Positions 44,643 to 56,196 of a stretch of DNA of 64,000 nt are shown here, piece after piece. Numbering within the stretch: position 1 is the first letter of the stretch; the number at the start of each line of letters is the position of its first letter. A model generated the notes under the pieces. It was not told the DNA's origin. It saw nothing but the letters and a program-made list of their open reading frames with translations, and made no database searches. The translations under genes were made by a program, and so were the position numbers. This stretch comes from Butyriboletus loyo (Eukaryota; Basidiomycota; Agaricomycetes; Boletales; Boletaceae): the NCBI GenBank assembly GCA_038093515.1, contig JBBPSI010000037.1:1-64000 (forward strand). The letters are read 5' to 3'.

Positions 44643-45219
44643 GTGTACATTGGTAATTGTCGACTGATGCGCGACATTATACTCACCGTTTTGGCTGTAT
44701 TTTAGTTGAGAGAACCTTGAAGTATTGCTTGACCCGTGTCAAGACACGATCGGGCAGGGAGGGATGCATCGCGCAGGAACGAAAAAAGAAAAGAAGAAAA
44801 AGGGAAAGTGGTCGGCGTTGGGAGGTCGCGCGGGGGAGAGAAGGAAAGAGAAAGGTGACTGGCAAGAAAGAAAGAAATGCAAGTAAATGCCAAGTTAAAC
44901 TGATGTTCTCACGAGCGAGCCAGGAGATAGACGGCCGGAACTACGGAGGTCGCCGGATAATATCGTCGGCCGGATACAGAAACGATGCCGCCGATCAACG
45001 CTCAGCGCCGTACACGTAACGAAAGAGCGCATTAACGACGCGTAGCCGGCGAATGCAATGCTCGTGCCAGGGCGTAGCAGGCGGTGAGGGTACAGCCAAC
45101 TCTCTTTTTGGTCCTCTCGGATTTCTTCTCACCATTTAATCAGCCCTGCCCATCCATCAACGCTTACTACTCGCCTTTTTCTTCCTTTCATCCACCCTCT
45201 GCCGCGCTCTTCGCGTAGG
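44643..45219. promoter_or_regulatory. divergent upstream region, F-box / cytochrome P450
   Basis: 577 bp between divergent start codons. A long purine-rich tract on the plus strand (about 44778-44880, mostly A and G) may be nucleosome-disfavouring. The last 60 bp before the P450 start are pyrimidine-rich, a frequent feature of fungal 5' leaders. Confidence 0.5.
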
Positions 45220-47280
45220 ATGTTTGAACTCACGTCCGAACTGACTTTTCAACTCAAGGCGCTTGCCGCCATCGCTGCCCTAGTCATTGCTGGCAGTGCC
45301 GTTCGTGCAACGTTGAGAAGCAAGCGGCGCCTTCCCCTACCGCCTGGTCCTCCTGGACACTGGCTTTTCGGGAATGCTCTCCCCAGAGTAAAGTATGTAC
45401 AACTCGTAGGCTCGATAGCTCCCACGCTAACCAACGTCGATCGTAAAAGTCAATCACAGCAGTTTGCCGCATGGGTCAACCAATATGGACCCGTCATCTC
45501 GCTGCGCGTTGGTCCCAGAGTCATGATTATCATTGGCCGGCACAAGGTGGGAGTCAACGTTCTTGCGAAACTCCAGTGTTTCGACTCAAACACAACGATA
45601 GGAATCAGTCGACATCATGGAGAAAGAGGGTGGTCTGTTGGCAGACCGTCCTCGCGCAGTTGCAGCGGGCGAAATCATGTCACGTGGACTACGGATGATT
45701 CTCGCACCCGCGGGTGAACAATTCCGAAGGCTTCGCAGGTGCTTCCATACTCCCTTTATCTACTTCTTGGACTTGAACAGCGAGTATGTAGGGCTGCGCA
45801 CACTCACCTCCAAGCAAAGGCTGCAGAATCATATGGACCAATCCAGATGGAAGCAGCTCGCGACGTCATCCTCGACATTCTCAATGATCCCAAGCATCAT
45901 CAAGCACATGCCAACCGATATGCAGCCTCTGTCATTCTGCGTATCACCTATGGTAAATCTACACCGACCGAAACGAATGCTCCCGAGATCGTCACGATTC
46001 ATAAGATGTTGAAGCGCTTCCAAATGCTAATGCGTCCTGGTGCACTCCTGGTCGAGAGGTATCCGATCTTGAAGTATGTTCCATTCTACGCGAGCTACCT
46101 CGAGACTTGGCGCCAGGAAGAATCGAAACTCTTCCATGATCAATTGAATCGTGTAGTCACTTCCTTGGTAACAAGCACTTCATTGTAACCGCATCTGTAA
46201 CTCATCGGCTCGTTTGCAGAACTCGGGTGAAGCTGGCCCTTCCTTTGCCAGATATCTCCTCGAGAACCAGGACACTCATAAACTTTCATACGAAGAAATG
46301 GCGTACCTTACGGGTTCCCTCTTTGGCGCTGGTTCAGACACTGTACGTGGCGTGAGGTGGGTCCATCGAATGTTTTAACTCACGTTGCAAAACAGACTGC
46401 TGTTGCAATCATGGTCGTTGTCATGGCTGCCGCCTGCCACCCTGAGGCTCAGGATATCGTGCAGGATGAATTGGACAACGTCATTGGACGTGAGAGGGGT
46501 ATACGTCTCCCACGAACCGGGTTGGCTCTAAGCTGACTGGGTTTACTTAGTTCCCACTTTCGATGACTACGATGCTCTACCTCAGATTCAGGCGTTCATG
46601 CTCGAGTGTCTCCGCTGGAGACCAGTGACAACTTTGGGTACGTCACTTAAACTCGTTGAGCGGCACGGGTTTTGACGCAATTGCAGGCTTTGCTCATCGT
46701 GCATTGACGGACATCCCCTACGTGAGTTCGCAACTGTACATTTCCGACTAGGAATGCTTAATCCCTCGTAGAACGATTTCTGTATCCCTGAAGGTGCCAT
46801 TGTTTTCGGAAACCATTGGTGGGTATCACGTTTGAAAGCACTGTCTACAAAATTGCTTATCGGGCTGAACAGGGCTATTTCTCGTGATCCAGAGGTTTAC
46901 CCCAACCCCAACAAATTCGATCCACAAAGATGGTTGAACAGCGACGGACGAGTCCGCGATGATCTCAAGTTCCCCAGTTTCGGATTCGGTCGACGGTGAG
47001 TCTACTTCAGTTGTTGATTTGTCGCTGTGCAAGCTAACGAGGATGCTCGGGTAGAATTTGCCCCGGACAACACATTGCCAACCGATCCATCTTCATCAAC
47101 GCGGCTCTTCTCATGTGGTCCTTCCGTATTACGCAGGATCCGAAGTCACCCATCGATGACACAGGCTTCGTCGACGGTGTTATCGCGCATCCTAAACCCT
47201 TTGACGCCTGCTTCACCCCGCGAATCGCGGACGAGGCACATCTCAGAGAGGTGATGGCGAAGTATGTCGAGGGTCTATGA
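45220..47280 (+). CDS. cytochrome P450 monooxygenase (E-class, group I-like)
   Basis: ER-anchored heme monooxygenase. The N-terminus has a membrane anchor (LKALAAIAALVIAGSAV), then the proline hinge RRLPLPPGPPGHWLFGN. Further segments are WVNQYGPVISLRVGPRVMII, MEKEGGLLADRPR, EQFRRLRR and ASVILRITYGK. The I-helix is GSLFGAGSDTTAVAIM, the ExxR motif is ECLRWRPVTTLGFAHRA, and the meander is NPNKFDPQRWL. The heme-binding loop is FGFGRRICPGQHIA with the thiolate Cys. All are intact and in order, about 510 residues, in many short exons. The layout resembles the expanded Agaricomycete clan of multi-intron P450s; CYP family and substrate cannot be assigned by eye. The SDR gene follows 267 bp downstream on the same strand. 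Confidence 0.92.
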
Positions 47281-47547
47281 GTATCTTGCTGGAGGTGGTC
47301 GTTCATTGTTGGTAGATTCTTTTAAAATTATTAAGTCGGTTGCTCCCGCTTGGAATTTGGAGAACAGTCGGGTAATCATGTTCGCCGATCCGGTGAAAAC
47401 GAAAATTGAAACTTGCAAGCTGCTGATTTCGAGCGAGTTTAAGCGGTTGTATATTACTTCGGCGCGGTCCCACAACTTTGCCAGCGTGTCCAAGTTCTTC
47501 GTACACACACAACCCTCTCGCATCCTTGAAAACCCACTTCACCGCCA

Positions 47548-48952
47548 ATGGCCAATCGTCTCGCACAGGTATCAGGACACGTCACCAACACTTACGGCCG
47601 CGGCCTTTTGGCTGGAGAAGTCGCCATCATCACAGGTGCGTTCATCCACGTCCAAACAATCCGCGAAGCGTCTGCGGCCCATTCTGACGACAGCAACACG
47701 CTCGTATTCCAGGGGCCGGACAGGTATGTTTCATCCAACAACTGTTGCGTTGCGTTGAGCCAACGTCGACGGTTTGTCTGTTGCCACAACATAGGGCATA
47801 GGCAGGAGTGCAGCGTTGCTGTTTGCCAAAGAGGGCGCCAAAGTCGTCGTCAGCGAGTGAGTCAGGGTTTGCGTCGGAAACGCACGGCTTTATCATGGTT
47901 GACCCCCGTATAAAAACGCTAGTATCGATGCACAAAGGGCCGCTGCGGTCGTGGAGGAGATCAAGACAAAGGGCGGAGAAGCGATCGCTGTCGCAGGCGA
48001 CGTCGGTGCGGACGATTTCCCCAAGACGATCGTGGAGGCTACGGTCAAGTGAGTGTACTTCGTCGGGACATGTACGCGGGTGTGTTTCATAGCTCCACCT
48101 TTTGTCAGAGCGTTCGGTCAAATAAATCACATCGTCAACAACGGTACGACAACGTGTTCGAGGATGCGCCAAGGGGGGATATGCTCATGACGTTTCGTGA
48201 TCCACGATTTTTTTAGCTGGTTTCACGTATGACAGGATGCTTCACACCATGCCGGACGACGCTTACGACGTTATCATGAAGATTCACGTGCGTGCCCCCT
48301 TCCGCCTCGTAAGAGCAGCCGCCCCATATTTCCGGGTCAAGGTCAGTAGTCTCCACAACTTGACAACATCACAGGAGAGAACTAGGTTGATATTTTTTCC
48401 TGCGGTTTGGCAGAACGGACCGTCTGCAAATCGCTCTATCATCAATGTCTCCTCAACCTCGGGCCTCCATGGAAATGTCGGTCAGGTAAACTATGCCGCC
48501 GCCAAGGCTGCGGTGGTCGGGCTTACCAAGACGATCGCGAAAGAGTGGGGTGCCTTTGGTGTTCGCGCCAACACCATCGCGTTCGGCCTCGTTCACACGA
48601 GGTACCTTCCCCTCCGATACGATTGTCCGAGAGTGTACGCTGAAATGAACGTAGGTTGACAGCGGCGAAAGAAGACGGGGCGACGATCGAGATAGAAGGA
48701 AAGAAGGTCGCACTCGGTATTCCGGCTGCACAGGGACGCGCGGCGGAGAGCGACAATGTATATGCGGATATTCCACTCCGCAGAGGGGCTTCAGCGGATG
48801 AAGCTGCCGCGGCGATGCTTTTGTGAGTGTCCTGAATCGACGGCGTTTACACATGATGGGGTGCTGACTCGGGCGATTTCAGCCTTGCGTCGCCACTGGC
48901 ATCTTATGTGAGCGGTCACACCCTCGAAGTTACCGGTGGACGTGGTATCTGA
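47548..48952 (+). CDS. short-chain dehydrogenase/reductase (FabG-like)
   Basis: Classical SDR oxidoreductase using NAD(P). The N-terminus runs MANRLAQVSGHVTNTYGRGL, then VAIITGAGQGIGRSAALLFA, the Rossmann TGxxxGIG motif. This motif is assembled from three exons, the middle one only 11 nt (47713-47723). Then come EGAKVVVSDIDAQRAAAV, AIAVAGDVGADDF, NHIVNNAGFTYDRML, IINVSSTSG (catalytic Ser), VNYAAAKAAVVGLTK (catalytic YxxxK), and RANTIAFGLVHT. The end is ASYVSGHTLEVTGGRGI. The segment between RANTIAFGLV and the end (AAKEDGATIEIEGKKVALGI) is longer than in minimal FabG proteins. It lies directly behind the P450, so a joint role in oxidising one substrate is plausible but unproven. Confidence 0.9.
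47713..47723 (+). other. 11-nt micro-exon in the SDR cofactor motif
   Basis: GGGCCGGACAG lies between a TTCCAG acceptor and a GTATGT donor. Joined to ...ATCACAG and GGCATAGGC it gives ITGAGQGIG in frame. Without it the cofactor motif is lost. Confidence 0.85.
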
Positions 48953-49264
48953 GGAAGTATTCGTATTCTTTATTTCATGAATCGGGCAACTCCCTCAGCC
49001 TATAGTTCACTCGGGCTGGTTATCTTGCGGTTCAAGTGCTTCACAACTATCGTGGACATGAGCCGGAATTACCTATGCAGTGTATTTCCCCCGTTTGTAA
49101 AACTTCCTGTACGCAAGAATTTGGGTGGGCAGTCTCCTACTCCATTCAAGTTGCCTCGTACGTGTTCATCAAAAAAACGTTCAAGAGAGAACATGGTATA
49201 GCTCAGGGTGCTCAGCAGCATGGCCCACACGTGCTACGAGCATAGGAGACCAGGCACGTATGGG
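48953..49264. other. convergent gap between SDR and ADAL-type genes
   Basis: 312 bp between two converging stop codons. Only 3' flanks are expected here; the overlapping short frames have no domain. Confidence 0.5.
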
Positions 49265-50691
49265 CTATGCCTGTTTTCCATTCATGAAACGAGCATCCGT
49301 ACCCATCTCTGCTATCTTTCGAACGTCGCTGCGACTGAGACCTAATCCATGCGGAGGCTTGGCCAGAAGGAGCGCATACTCCCCAAGCAGAGTCGTCCTG
49401 AAGGGAAGGGTATCGTCCGTCTGCAAAAGTCTTTGAGGTTCGACAAAAGATCACAGAACAAGGCGCATACACATATCACGATTGGATGGTTATTCATGAG
49501 GTAGTGTCTTATATGGTGTTCTTCTAATCGCGTGACGGTTTTGCACCTAGGAAAGCGAGGCTCCGGCTCTGACATCACAAGAAACGTGTCTGGCACAACT
49601 CACAACAAATTCGAACTGAGACATAGCTCAATGCATGGTTTATACTGACCGCCGGCTAATTCCCTAAGAGCCTGTATTTCTTTTGTAACCTCGCGTGCCG
49701 CATGCTCTTCTGTGTCACTTGGGGAATCGATGTGATGGCCCGCTTCCTGGTATCTCCGGGAAAGCAAAAGTAGGTGCTTCCTCCACAACGCATAGAAAAT
49801 CCTATGATGATGGGGTATTGGATCAGGGACTTGACCATTTGGAGGGGGTATTCGTGGCATTTCAATGTTTGCCGGAGGTATATCAGCCAAGAAAATTTCT
49901 CTCTGTGGTTCTTCAAGGAATGTTGCATGACTTAATCTATCGGGATGCCAGGAGAGGAGGACGAACGACTCGATAGAGTGCTCAGTGGGTTTCGTCTCTG
50001 CGATATGGACAGTTAAACCCAATCCGGCGTCTCGTGCGCGTTCAAAGTTCTTTTCGAATATATCCACGTTGCCCTCGAGAGGATTGCCACACAGATCAAG
50101 CCCGACAACAGGTTCTCCCTGTTCATGCAGTTTAATGGTAAGATCAACGCATTCCTCGATCTCCGCTTCCGACATTCGACGATCGACGGACACAATCAGC
50201 GCAGCACGGCCGGGGAAAGCGCGGATTTCATGGAGTACAGTGAGGAGGTACTGCTCTCTGGTCATGTGAGATGTCTTTCGAGGGGTTGACCGGAGTTCAA
50301 GATAGTTACATTCCGCTGCAAGCTGGAAAGAGAAACCAGAGGGCGGGGGTTGTTCGATCAGGAAAGCTTCCAGGACATCTCGTGTAGCTTCAGCCAGTGC
50401 AGCGGGCGTGGCGATGAGGGCATAGATGGCAGGAAAGAGCGAGAAGAAATCCGAGATTTCGGTGAGGACGACACCGGACTGGAGTCGTGCGATGATGGCT
50501 GCGACTTCGGCCCCGATGTCTGGCGAGGGCGTGTAGTTGGCGGCGAGGCGCCGTAGAGTGTGGAGGGGGATGGAGCCGTGAAGATGGGCGTGTAGTTCAG
50601 CCTTTGGAAGGTCTTGCAGGAACGCAATTTCGTCCGGGTCGAGTGACTGCAAAGCGATACGAGCTGGGCCAGAGATGGTTGGCCCGGTCAT
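49265..50691 (-). CDS. adenosine-deaminase-like protein (ADAL type) with an insertion
   Basis: Metal-dependent deaminase of the adenosine/AMP deaminase superfamily; ADAL members act on N6-methyl-AMP. Motifs: LPKAELHAHLHGSI (zinc His pair), LELRSTPRKT, LHEIRAFPGRAALIVSVDRR, VVGLDLCGNPLEGN, GLGLTVHIAET (zinc His plus Glu) and HPDRLSHATFL (catalytic His). Then CIELCLSSNLL is joined across an intron to CKTVTRLEEHHIRHYLMNNH, followed by PIVICTDDTLPFRTTLLGEYALL (catalytic Asp pair). The end is GLSRSDVRKIAEMGTDARFMNGKQA. Between HATFL and CIELC sits an uninterrupted stretch of about 90 residues that other ADAL proteins lack. The catalytic set is complete, so activity is likely. Divergent from PDK with 219 bp between starts. 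Confidence 0.9.
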
Positions 50692-50910
50692 GGTGGTGGT
50701 GGGCGATGATGATGAGACACGTGATTACTGAGCCGAACTGACCTGTGCCAAATTTCGGATTCATCTGCATGGGTTGACTCCGCTCTCCCCTCTCCGAAAC
50801 GATCAAGCCCTGGCGCACTCTCGACGATCCTCAGACGCATGTTACACTGATCACGAACGTCCAAAGTCTATAATTTAACCTCTCACTCGACCCCGAATCG
50901 TGGACTCATC
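50692..50910. promoter_or_regulatory. divergent promoter region, ADAL-type / PDK
   Basis: 219 bp between two start codons pointing away from each other, containing an ACACGTGATT element (50717-50726) and little else distinctive. Confidence 0.5.
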
Positions 50911-53156
50911 ATGAGTGCCGCATTTCGCATCTCTACCGCTCTGTGGGACAAGATACATCATTTCGCATCCTTTCCGCAGACAGGAGGTCAGTCTCCATTC
51001 TTCGTAGCATCTTCGTGTGCAATGCACTCTGTCTCTTCTCACTGTTGTGAGTGAGATACATTGCTGGTGTGAAATGCATTTCATGCTACAGAGCACGCAT
51101 CGACCAAGTTGACTCATGGTCGGTCTGACACTTTGCTTGTATTCCGCGGAGTTCGGGCCATCGACTTATGTTTATCATGGCCTACAACCCTCTTTCGAAT
51201 CGCAAAGTATTGGAACAGCCTCGATCTAGACTCCATTCATGTCTTCTGGATGCACCAACCACGTCCTTGCTTCCTGCTTCTATTGCTCGTGCTGACGCAG
51301 CTCTCATGTATCAGTCTCCCTGCAACAAATGGTCCTCTTTGGGCAACATCCCAGTCAAGGAACCCTTTCAAAGGCTGGTCAATTCTTAGCCGGTGAGCTA
51401 TTAACCAGATCCTCGGTCCATCCGTCATCCCAATTGATGGCCGACCTACATTGACACGTGGCCGTTTATATGTCTAGATGAACTACCTGTCCGTCTCGCT
51501 CACCGTGTCAAAGAGCTAGATGACCTCCCACACGACTTGAGTGGGATGTCATCCATACGAAAAGTAAAGAACTGGTACGCGCAGAGCTTCGAGGTAGGTT
51601 GTCAACAAACGCTTGTCCATACATTCTGCATGGATGCGAAATTCGTTCTAATCATTTTGTGATGAGCGCATTACTAACACAAGCGACTCGCCCTACAGGA
51701 ATTGATCAATTTTCCACCCCTCTCTGTGTCTCCTGCTGCACGTCAATCACTGTTTTCCCGTTCAGACAAGGAAGATAAGAACATCCACCTCCTTGAGAAC
51801 GTTCCTAACCCGTCCCTCGTCACGCCTTACCTCGATGGACACGGGGCTGCAAGAGACACAGCGTATGAGGAGGAGGTCTATGTGAGCAGGACAAGGGGGG
51901 CATATGGAGACCCCAATGGTAATGGGGCAGGTGGACTCCGAAATGGGAGCGTGAAGCTGCGTGTTCCTATCGAACGAAGGTTAGTCTATGCTCTCTGTAT
52001 GACATTCATGTTCATCACATCCAACACGCCTGCAGCTACTACGCACAAACCTCCTCTTATGTTTATCCACCCGAGGTCCACGATTATAATGCCAGATTCA
52101 CCAAGCTCCTGGAAGCTATCAAACGCAGACATGACCCCACCGTCACCACCGTCGCACAGGGGGTATTGGAGTGGCAGAGGGCAAAGGGAACCAAACCTGG
52201 TATGGGACTAGGGCTGTCTCCATATGGGCACGGCGGAGGTGATGTCCAGGCATGGTTGGATAGGTTCTATATGTCGCGAATTGGGATACGGTTCTTGATT
52301 GGACAACGTGAGTGATTATTTCCTTCGTGTCTTGGGAATGAATGTTGTTGATTTGCGTCAAGATGTGGCATTAAATACGCAACAGCCACACAAGGATTAT
52401 GTGGGTATTATCTGTACGAAAGCCGTGCGTTCTTACTCTCTCCGTTCTCCTGTTTCTCGTTTCACCCTGTCGTCTGCCCCCCTACGCACACCACAATGTA
52501 ATAGAACGTGCACGATATGTTGCAAGAAGCCATCGAGAACGCTCGATTCGTCTGTGAAGAACACTATGCCATGTTCCGCGGACCGCCTGTTCAACTCATC
52601 TGTCCCGCTGATTTGACATTCCCATATGTCCCTGGGCATCTATCGCATATTATTTTCGAGTTATTGAAGAATTCGTTGAGGGCTGTGGTGGAGAGATTTG
52701 GCGCTGACTACGAGGATCGTAATGGCAAGGGATCTGCCACCGGAAGCAGCGGTGGTGGTGGATATCCTCCTATCAAAGTCATTGTAGTCGAGGGGCGCGA
52801 AGATATTACGATCAAGATATCAGATGAGGGGGGCGGCATTCCGAGGAGTGCTATCCCGCTCATTTGGACATATATGTATACGACTATGGCGGGCCAGAGC
52901 ATCGACCAAGACTTTCACGCGAGCGACTTCCAAGCGCCGATGGCAGGTTTCGGATACGGTCTACCGCTCTCTCGATTGGTTCGTCATTTCTCCATCTCAG
53001 TTGCTACCCTTGCTCATGTTTTTGCTTGTTCCTGGTCATGTGTAGTATGCGAGATACTTTGGTGGCGATCTACGCCTTATCTCCATGGACGGGTTTGGAA
53101 CGGACGTATACATCCATTTGAACAAGCTCTCAAGTAGTCGAGAGCCGTTACCTTGA
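50911..53156 (+). CDS. mitochondrial pyruvate-dehydrogenase-kinase family protein
   Basis: GHKL-fold protein kinase of mitochondria that inhibits pyruvate (or branched-chain ketoacid) dehydrogenase by phosphorylation. Exon 1 (50911-50986, [20 protein letters not shown]...) joins after an unusually long 328-nt intron to [20 protein letters not shown]. Then come [37 protein letters not shown] and [15 protein letters not shown], followed by [15 protein letters not shown]. The ATP-binding half has [33 protein letters not shown] (N-box), [13 protein letters not shown] (G1) and [20 protein letters not shown] (G2), ending [16 protein letters not shown]. Insertions rich in Gly and Ser are seen before the G1 box. 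All kinase boxes are intact. PDK versus BCKDK cannot be settled by eye. Confidence 0.92.
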
Positions 53157-54743
53157 GGACTGGATTTAGTATCGAGGTGCGAGGCGCCCATGCTGGACGG
53201 ATCTAGGTGCGCATCACGAGGAGACCTGACCAGCACCGGGCGACGAGGAGATAGGATATCGTGTATGTCATCCCGTTCCATCGCCGTCTGTTGTTGGCTT
53301 AATTGTTAAACTACTTTATTCCACTGCCGTTGTTACGAAATTCATTGTCGTAAAAAACGTATTGCAATCTACGGTCACAACAGCGTCCGCACGAGCGTGT
53401 GGTTATACTGATAAGTTCCGACTTTGCAATGCTCATGGCAGTGACCGATAGGCCCGACTTTCTTCGGGCTTTCCGTTGTGGCTGCTACCGTAACCTCGTG
53501 AGGATGGTCCCTTTTTGCACATTCATATTTTTTTGTCCGGATGTGCGGTCAAGACCTTGGTATCGATGCTGGGCAGTTACAGTTCGGCCACTACTCCGAA
53601 AGTTGACATCTCACTTGCACTGCTCGGAGACCCTCTAGCATATCCCCTCGTCCGGTTGCTCAGAAGACAGGAGGTATCATCGTTCTGCGGGGATCGGTAC
53701 TACTTTCCGCCACGTGTAAGTGTACAGAGCGCTCAAGATCATCTTACGACTCTCGACTCGGGGGAAAGCCAGTGGTTTGAGGTCATACTGAGTGTACCAA
53801 CCGATGGGGTTTGACCGTTCCAGGTCACCCCTGCCCACTCCTATAGGACATCGGTTTTTGAAAAGAGAAAATGGATGATCCCCCCAATCTACGAGTCAGT
53901 CGGCCGCCTTTCTTTTCTTTTCTGAACCAAAAACCCCCTCACCATCCAGCAAATTCAATCTATCACCGACAATCGCCGTCACTCCGTAGCAGTCGGGGCA
54001 GATCATGATGAAGATACGAGTTTTCATTCGTATCGCCAGACCTTGACAACACCGTGACAATCTTCCTTTTTTAAAATAAATAAATAAAAAGATGAAAAAT
54101 GAAAAATCATTTTCTTTCTCAAACGCCTTGGTTTTTAAAACTGCGGTGCGAGCTTGGCCCGCAATCGATAATCTGTCGTCGTCAAGTACTGTAAATTAAA
54201 ACACGACGTGTGCGGTCGTATCAGATCGAAAAAAAAAAGACCTGTACTAGGTCAAACTATATGTACATGCAGAATCTGCTTCCCTTGACGACTGATCGCC
54301 GGGAGCACGCAAGTACACCTGCCCAACACAATCCGTCCCTTGTTTTGATTGGTAACAGCCTCAACCTGGCGTCCGTTCGAAACCAACAAACATGCGTTCC
54401 ATCCCGGAGTTTGAAGAACTGATAGGTTTGATATAACCCCCTCTTCCCACTTTCAACGCGTTTGAGGCATATCATATCGATGACTACTGATACACACACG
54501 AAAGGCCCGTTTTCTATCTCGGTCATTTCGAACGTGAAACGCTTCTAAATGAGCTCTGCGGCGCAAATAGTGACACAGACCGTAGCCTGTCGGTAGTATT
54601 GCAACCACCCCAGTCATCAACTCCACTGCAACGGTCAATTCTGATACTTGGGAATTGGTCAAGTATGCAAAGTATGCACCGAGACACGCCGTGACAACCG
54701 ACAGATCGCACGTTTACTTGTTTAATAATGAGACATTTTCTTT
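53157..54743. other. 1.6-kb convergent gap without a supported gene
   Basis: Lies between the stops of the PDK-type gene (+) and the GPALPP gene (-). It is AT-richer than its surroundings and has a simple A/T tract at 54070-54120 (AAATAAATAAATAAAAAG and a repeated GAAAAAT). Frames at 53399-53638 and 53515-53814 overlap each other in different frames and have no domain. No RNA gene is recognised. Confidence 0.45.
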
Positions 54744-55795
54744 TTACAAAAACCCCCCACTTTTACCTGTCCCAAAGCGATCTCCAAGGCCCTTGGCATC
54801 GTGCAACAGCTTTTGCCGTTGTTTGTCATCCATGAGACGTCCGCCAAGCGACATGTCCCGTGAATGATCCCAGATGGCGGGAGGAGGCTCGTCTGCGTCT
54901 GAATTCTTCCTTCGGCCCTCGCGTTCCACGTGTACATCGACAAGCGCAGGTCCTCGCACTTTGCGCTGTTTTGCATGGGGGGCATGGAATGAACGAGCAG
55001 CATGAATACGAAACCTGATGATCGTAGACGCACCGTGTGTCTGTCCACGCCCTTGCGTACTTCCGCGTCCCTTCGCTGTCGTTTCCTCGCCTCCTCCTCG
55101 TCTTCCACCGGCTCCGCGTTCACCACTCTTCGTTTCCGACCCGAAACCTCGTCAGCAAGTCGTTGTTGTCGCTCAGCAGGTGTCTCTGTCCAGAGTGACG
55201 TGTCCGAATCTCTCGCAGGCGCCGTACCACGCCCAAACTGCCGCGCCTTCAACTTCGTCGGATCGAGCGCTACATGATCGTCGTTTGTTCGCACATCAGC
55301 CAAGCGAAAGAAAGACGTACAACTGAGGAGATCCCCTGCTTTTGGTGGTACGAGCATCCATTCTTCACGGACAAGTTTCTTGGGTTGTTTTGCCTCCTCG
55401 ACATTCTTTCGTCGACGTGCCTCTCTTTCCAAGAACGCCTCTACACCGGATATGTCGCGCGTCCTCGCTGCGACGTCTGCAGGGAGAGGTTGTGGACCCA
55501 CTTCTGCATCCGAATCCGAGTCTGAATCGAAATCGCGTCTGGGTGGAGCAGTCGTCGGGAACGTGGGACCGATTACTCTTCGAGGTGGTGGTGGAAGAGG
55601 GGATGACGAACGGCGTGTCGAAGGCCCTGGGGTGGGCTCTGATGATGGTCCGGCGGCTTTACGGGCAGCTACGAGTTCGGGAGGGAGGGCGGGTGTGTAG
55701 TCATCTTCGTCCGATTCTGCAGCGTCATTGCCTGTAGTAGCAGCTGAGACGGTGGGGAGAAGTTGCCCCGGAATTTGTGGTCCTACTGAGGACAT
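54744..55795 (-). CDS. GPALPP-motif (DUF3752) protein
   Basis: Highly charged, mostly disordered protein of the GPALPP1 family, whose role is unknown. The start MSSVGPQIPGQLLPTV carries a GPxxP motif; others are IGPTFP and VGPQPLP. Acidic and Pro-rich segments follow (DEDDYTPALPPELVAA, DSDSDSDAEVGPQ). The conserved C-terminal DUF3752 part reads VREEWMLVPPKAGDLL, LDPTKLKARQFGRG, SLWTETPAERQQRLADE and RGPALVDVHVE, followed by IWDHSRDMSLGGRLMDDKQRQKLL, RFGTGKSGGFL. The REEWML-PP and WDHSRDM-GGR-MD elements are family hallmarks. Introns at LL|TLDPTK and before KVRGPAL. The start was taken at 55795 because the upstream open frame has no conserved sequence. Confidence 0.85.
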
Positions 55796-56196
55796 GCTTG
55801 TCGCGAACGTATGCCTGAATGAACACTGGGTCAGAGTGGCAATGAAAACACGAACAACGAATGAATCAGGACTTGTAACTCGAGAGGGTAACGCTATAAT
55901 ACGAGTCAACATTCACGCTCACCCCGCCGTAATGACTCTTCTGCACGTTGTATTCGTAGGGATAGAAAACGCGTACAACACTAGCTTGCTCATCTTGTGT
56001 ATGGGATCACCTTGCTGATAAGTGAACCCAGGTAATAATCTATCTACCCCAAAGTAACCTGATGATGCAACGGAATCACTCAGGTCAACAGTTCGTAGAA
56101 TGGGAATACCGTAATAGTAAGATCAGTCCTTGCACTCCAATAATCGTCCTAAACCAAGCTGGAAGATCGTCCATGCTCTGCCCCCCCCCCTCCCGC
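55796..56196. promoter_or_regulatory. upstream region of the GPALPP gene and Chs7 3' flank
   Basis: 401 bp between two minus-strand genes. A run of ten C (56181-56190) lies a few bases past the Chs7 stop codon. No gene is supported. Confidence 0.5.

Noticed and set aside
15616..47280. Several iron-linked genes in one window (NFU1, HEM3, siderophore transporter, P450) as an iron cluster
   Set aside because: They are tens of kilobases apart with unrelated genes between, and only the transporter has an extended iron-GATA site in front of it.
53399..53814. Two overlapping frames in the gap after the PDK-type gene
   Set aside because: They are in different frames, start without clear context and show no homology or exon continuation.
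56181..56190. Run of ten C as a possible regulatory or assembly artefact
   Set aside because: It lies in the Chs7 3' flank, breaks no gene, and such runs are common enough; no function is inferred.
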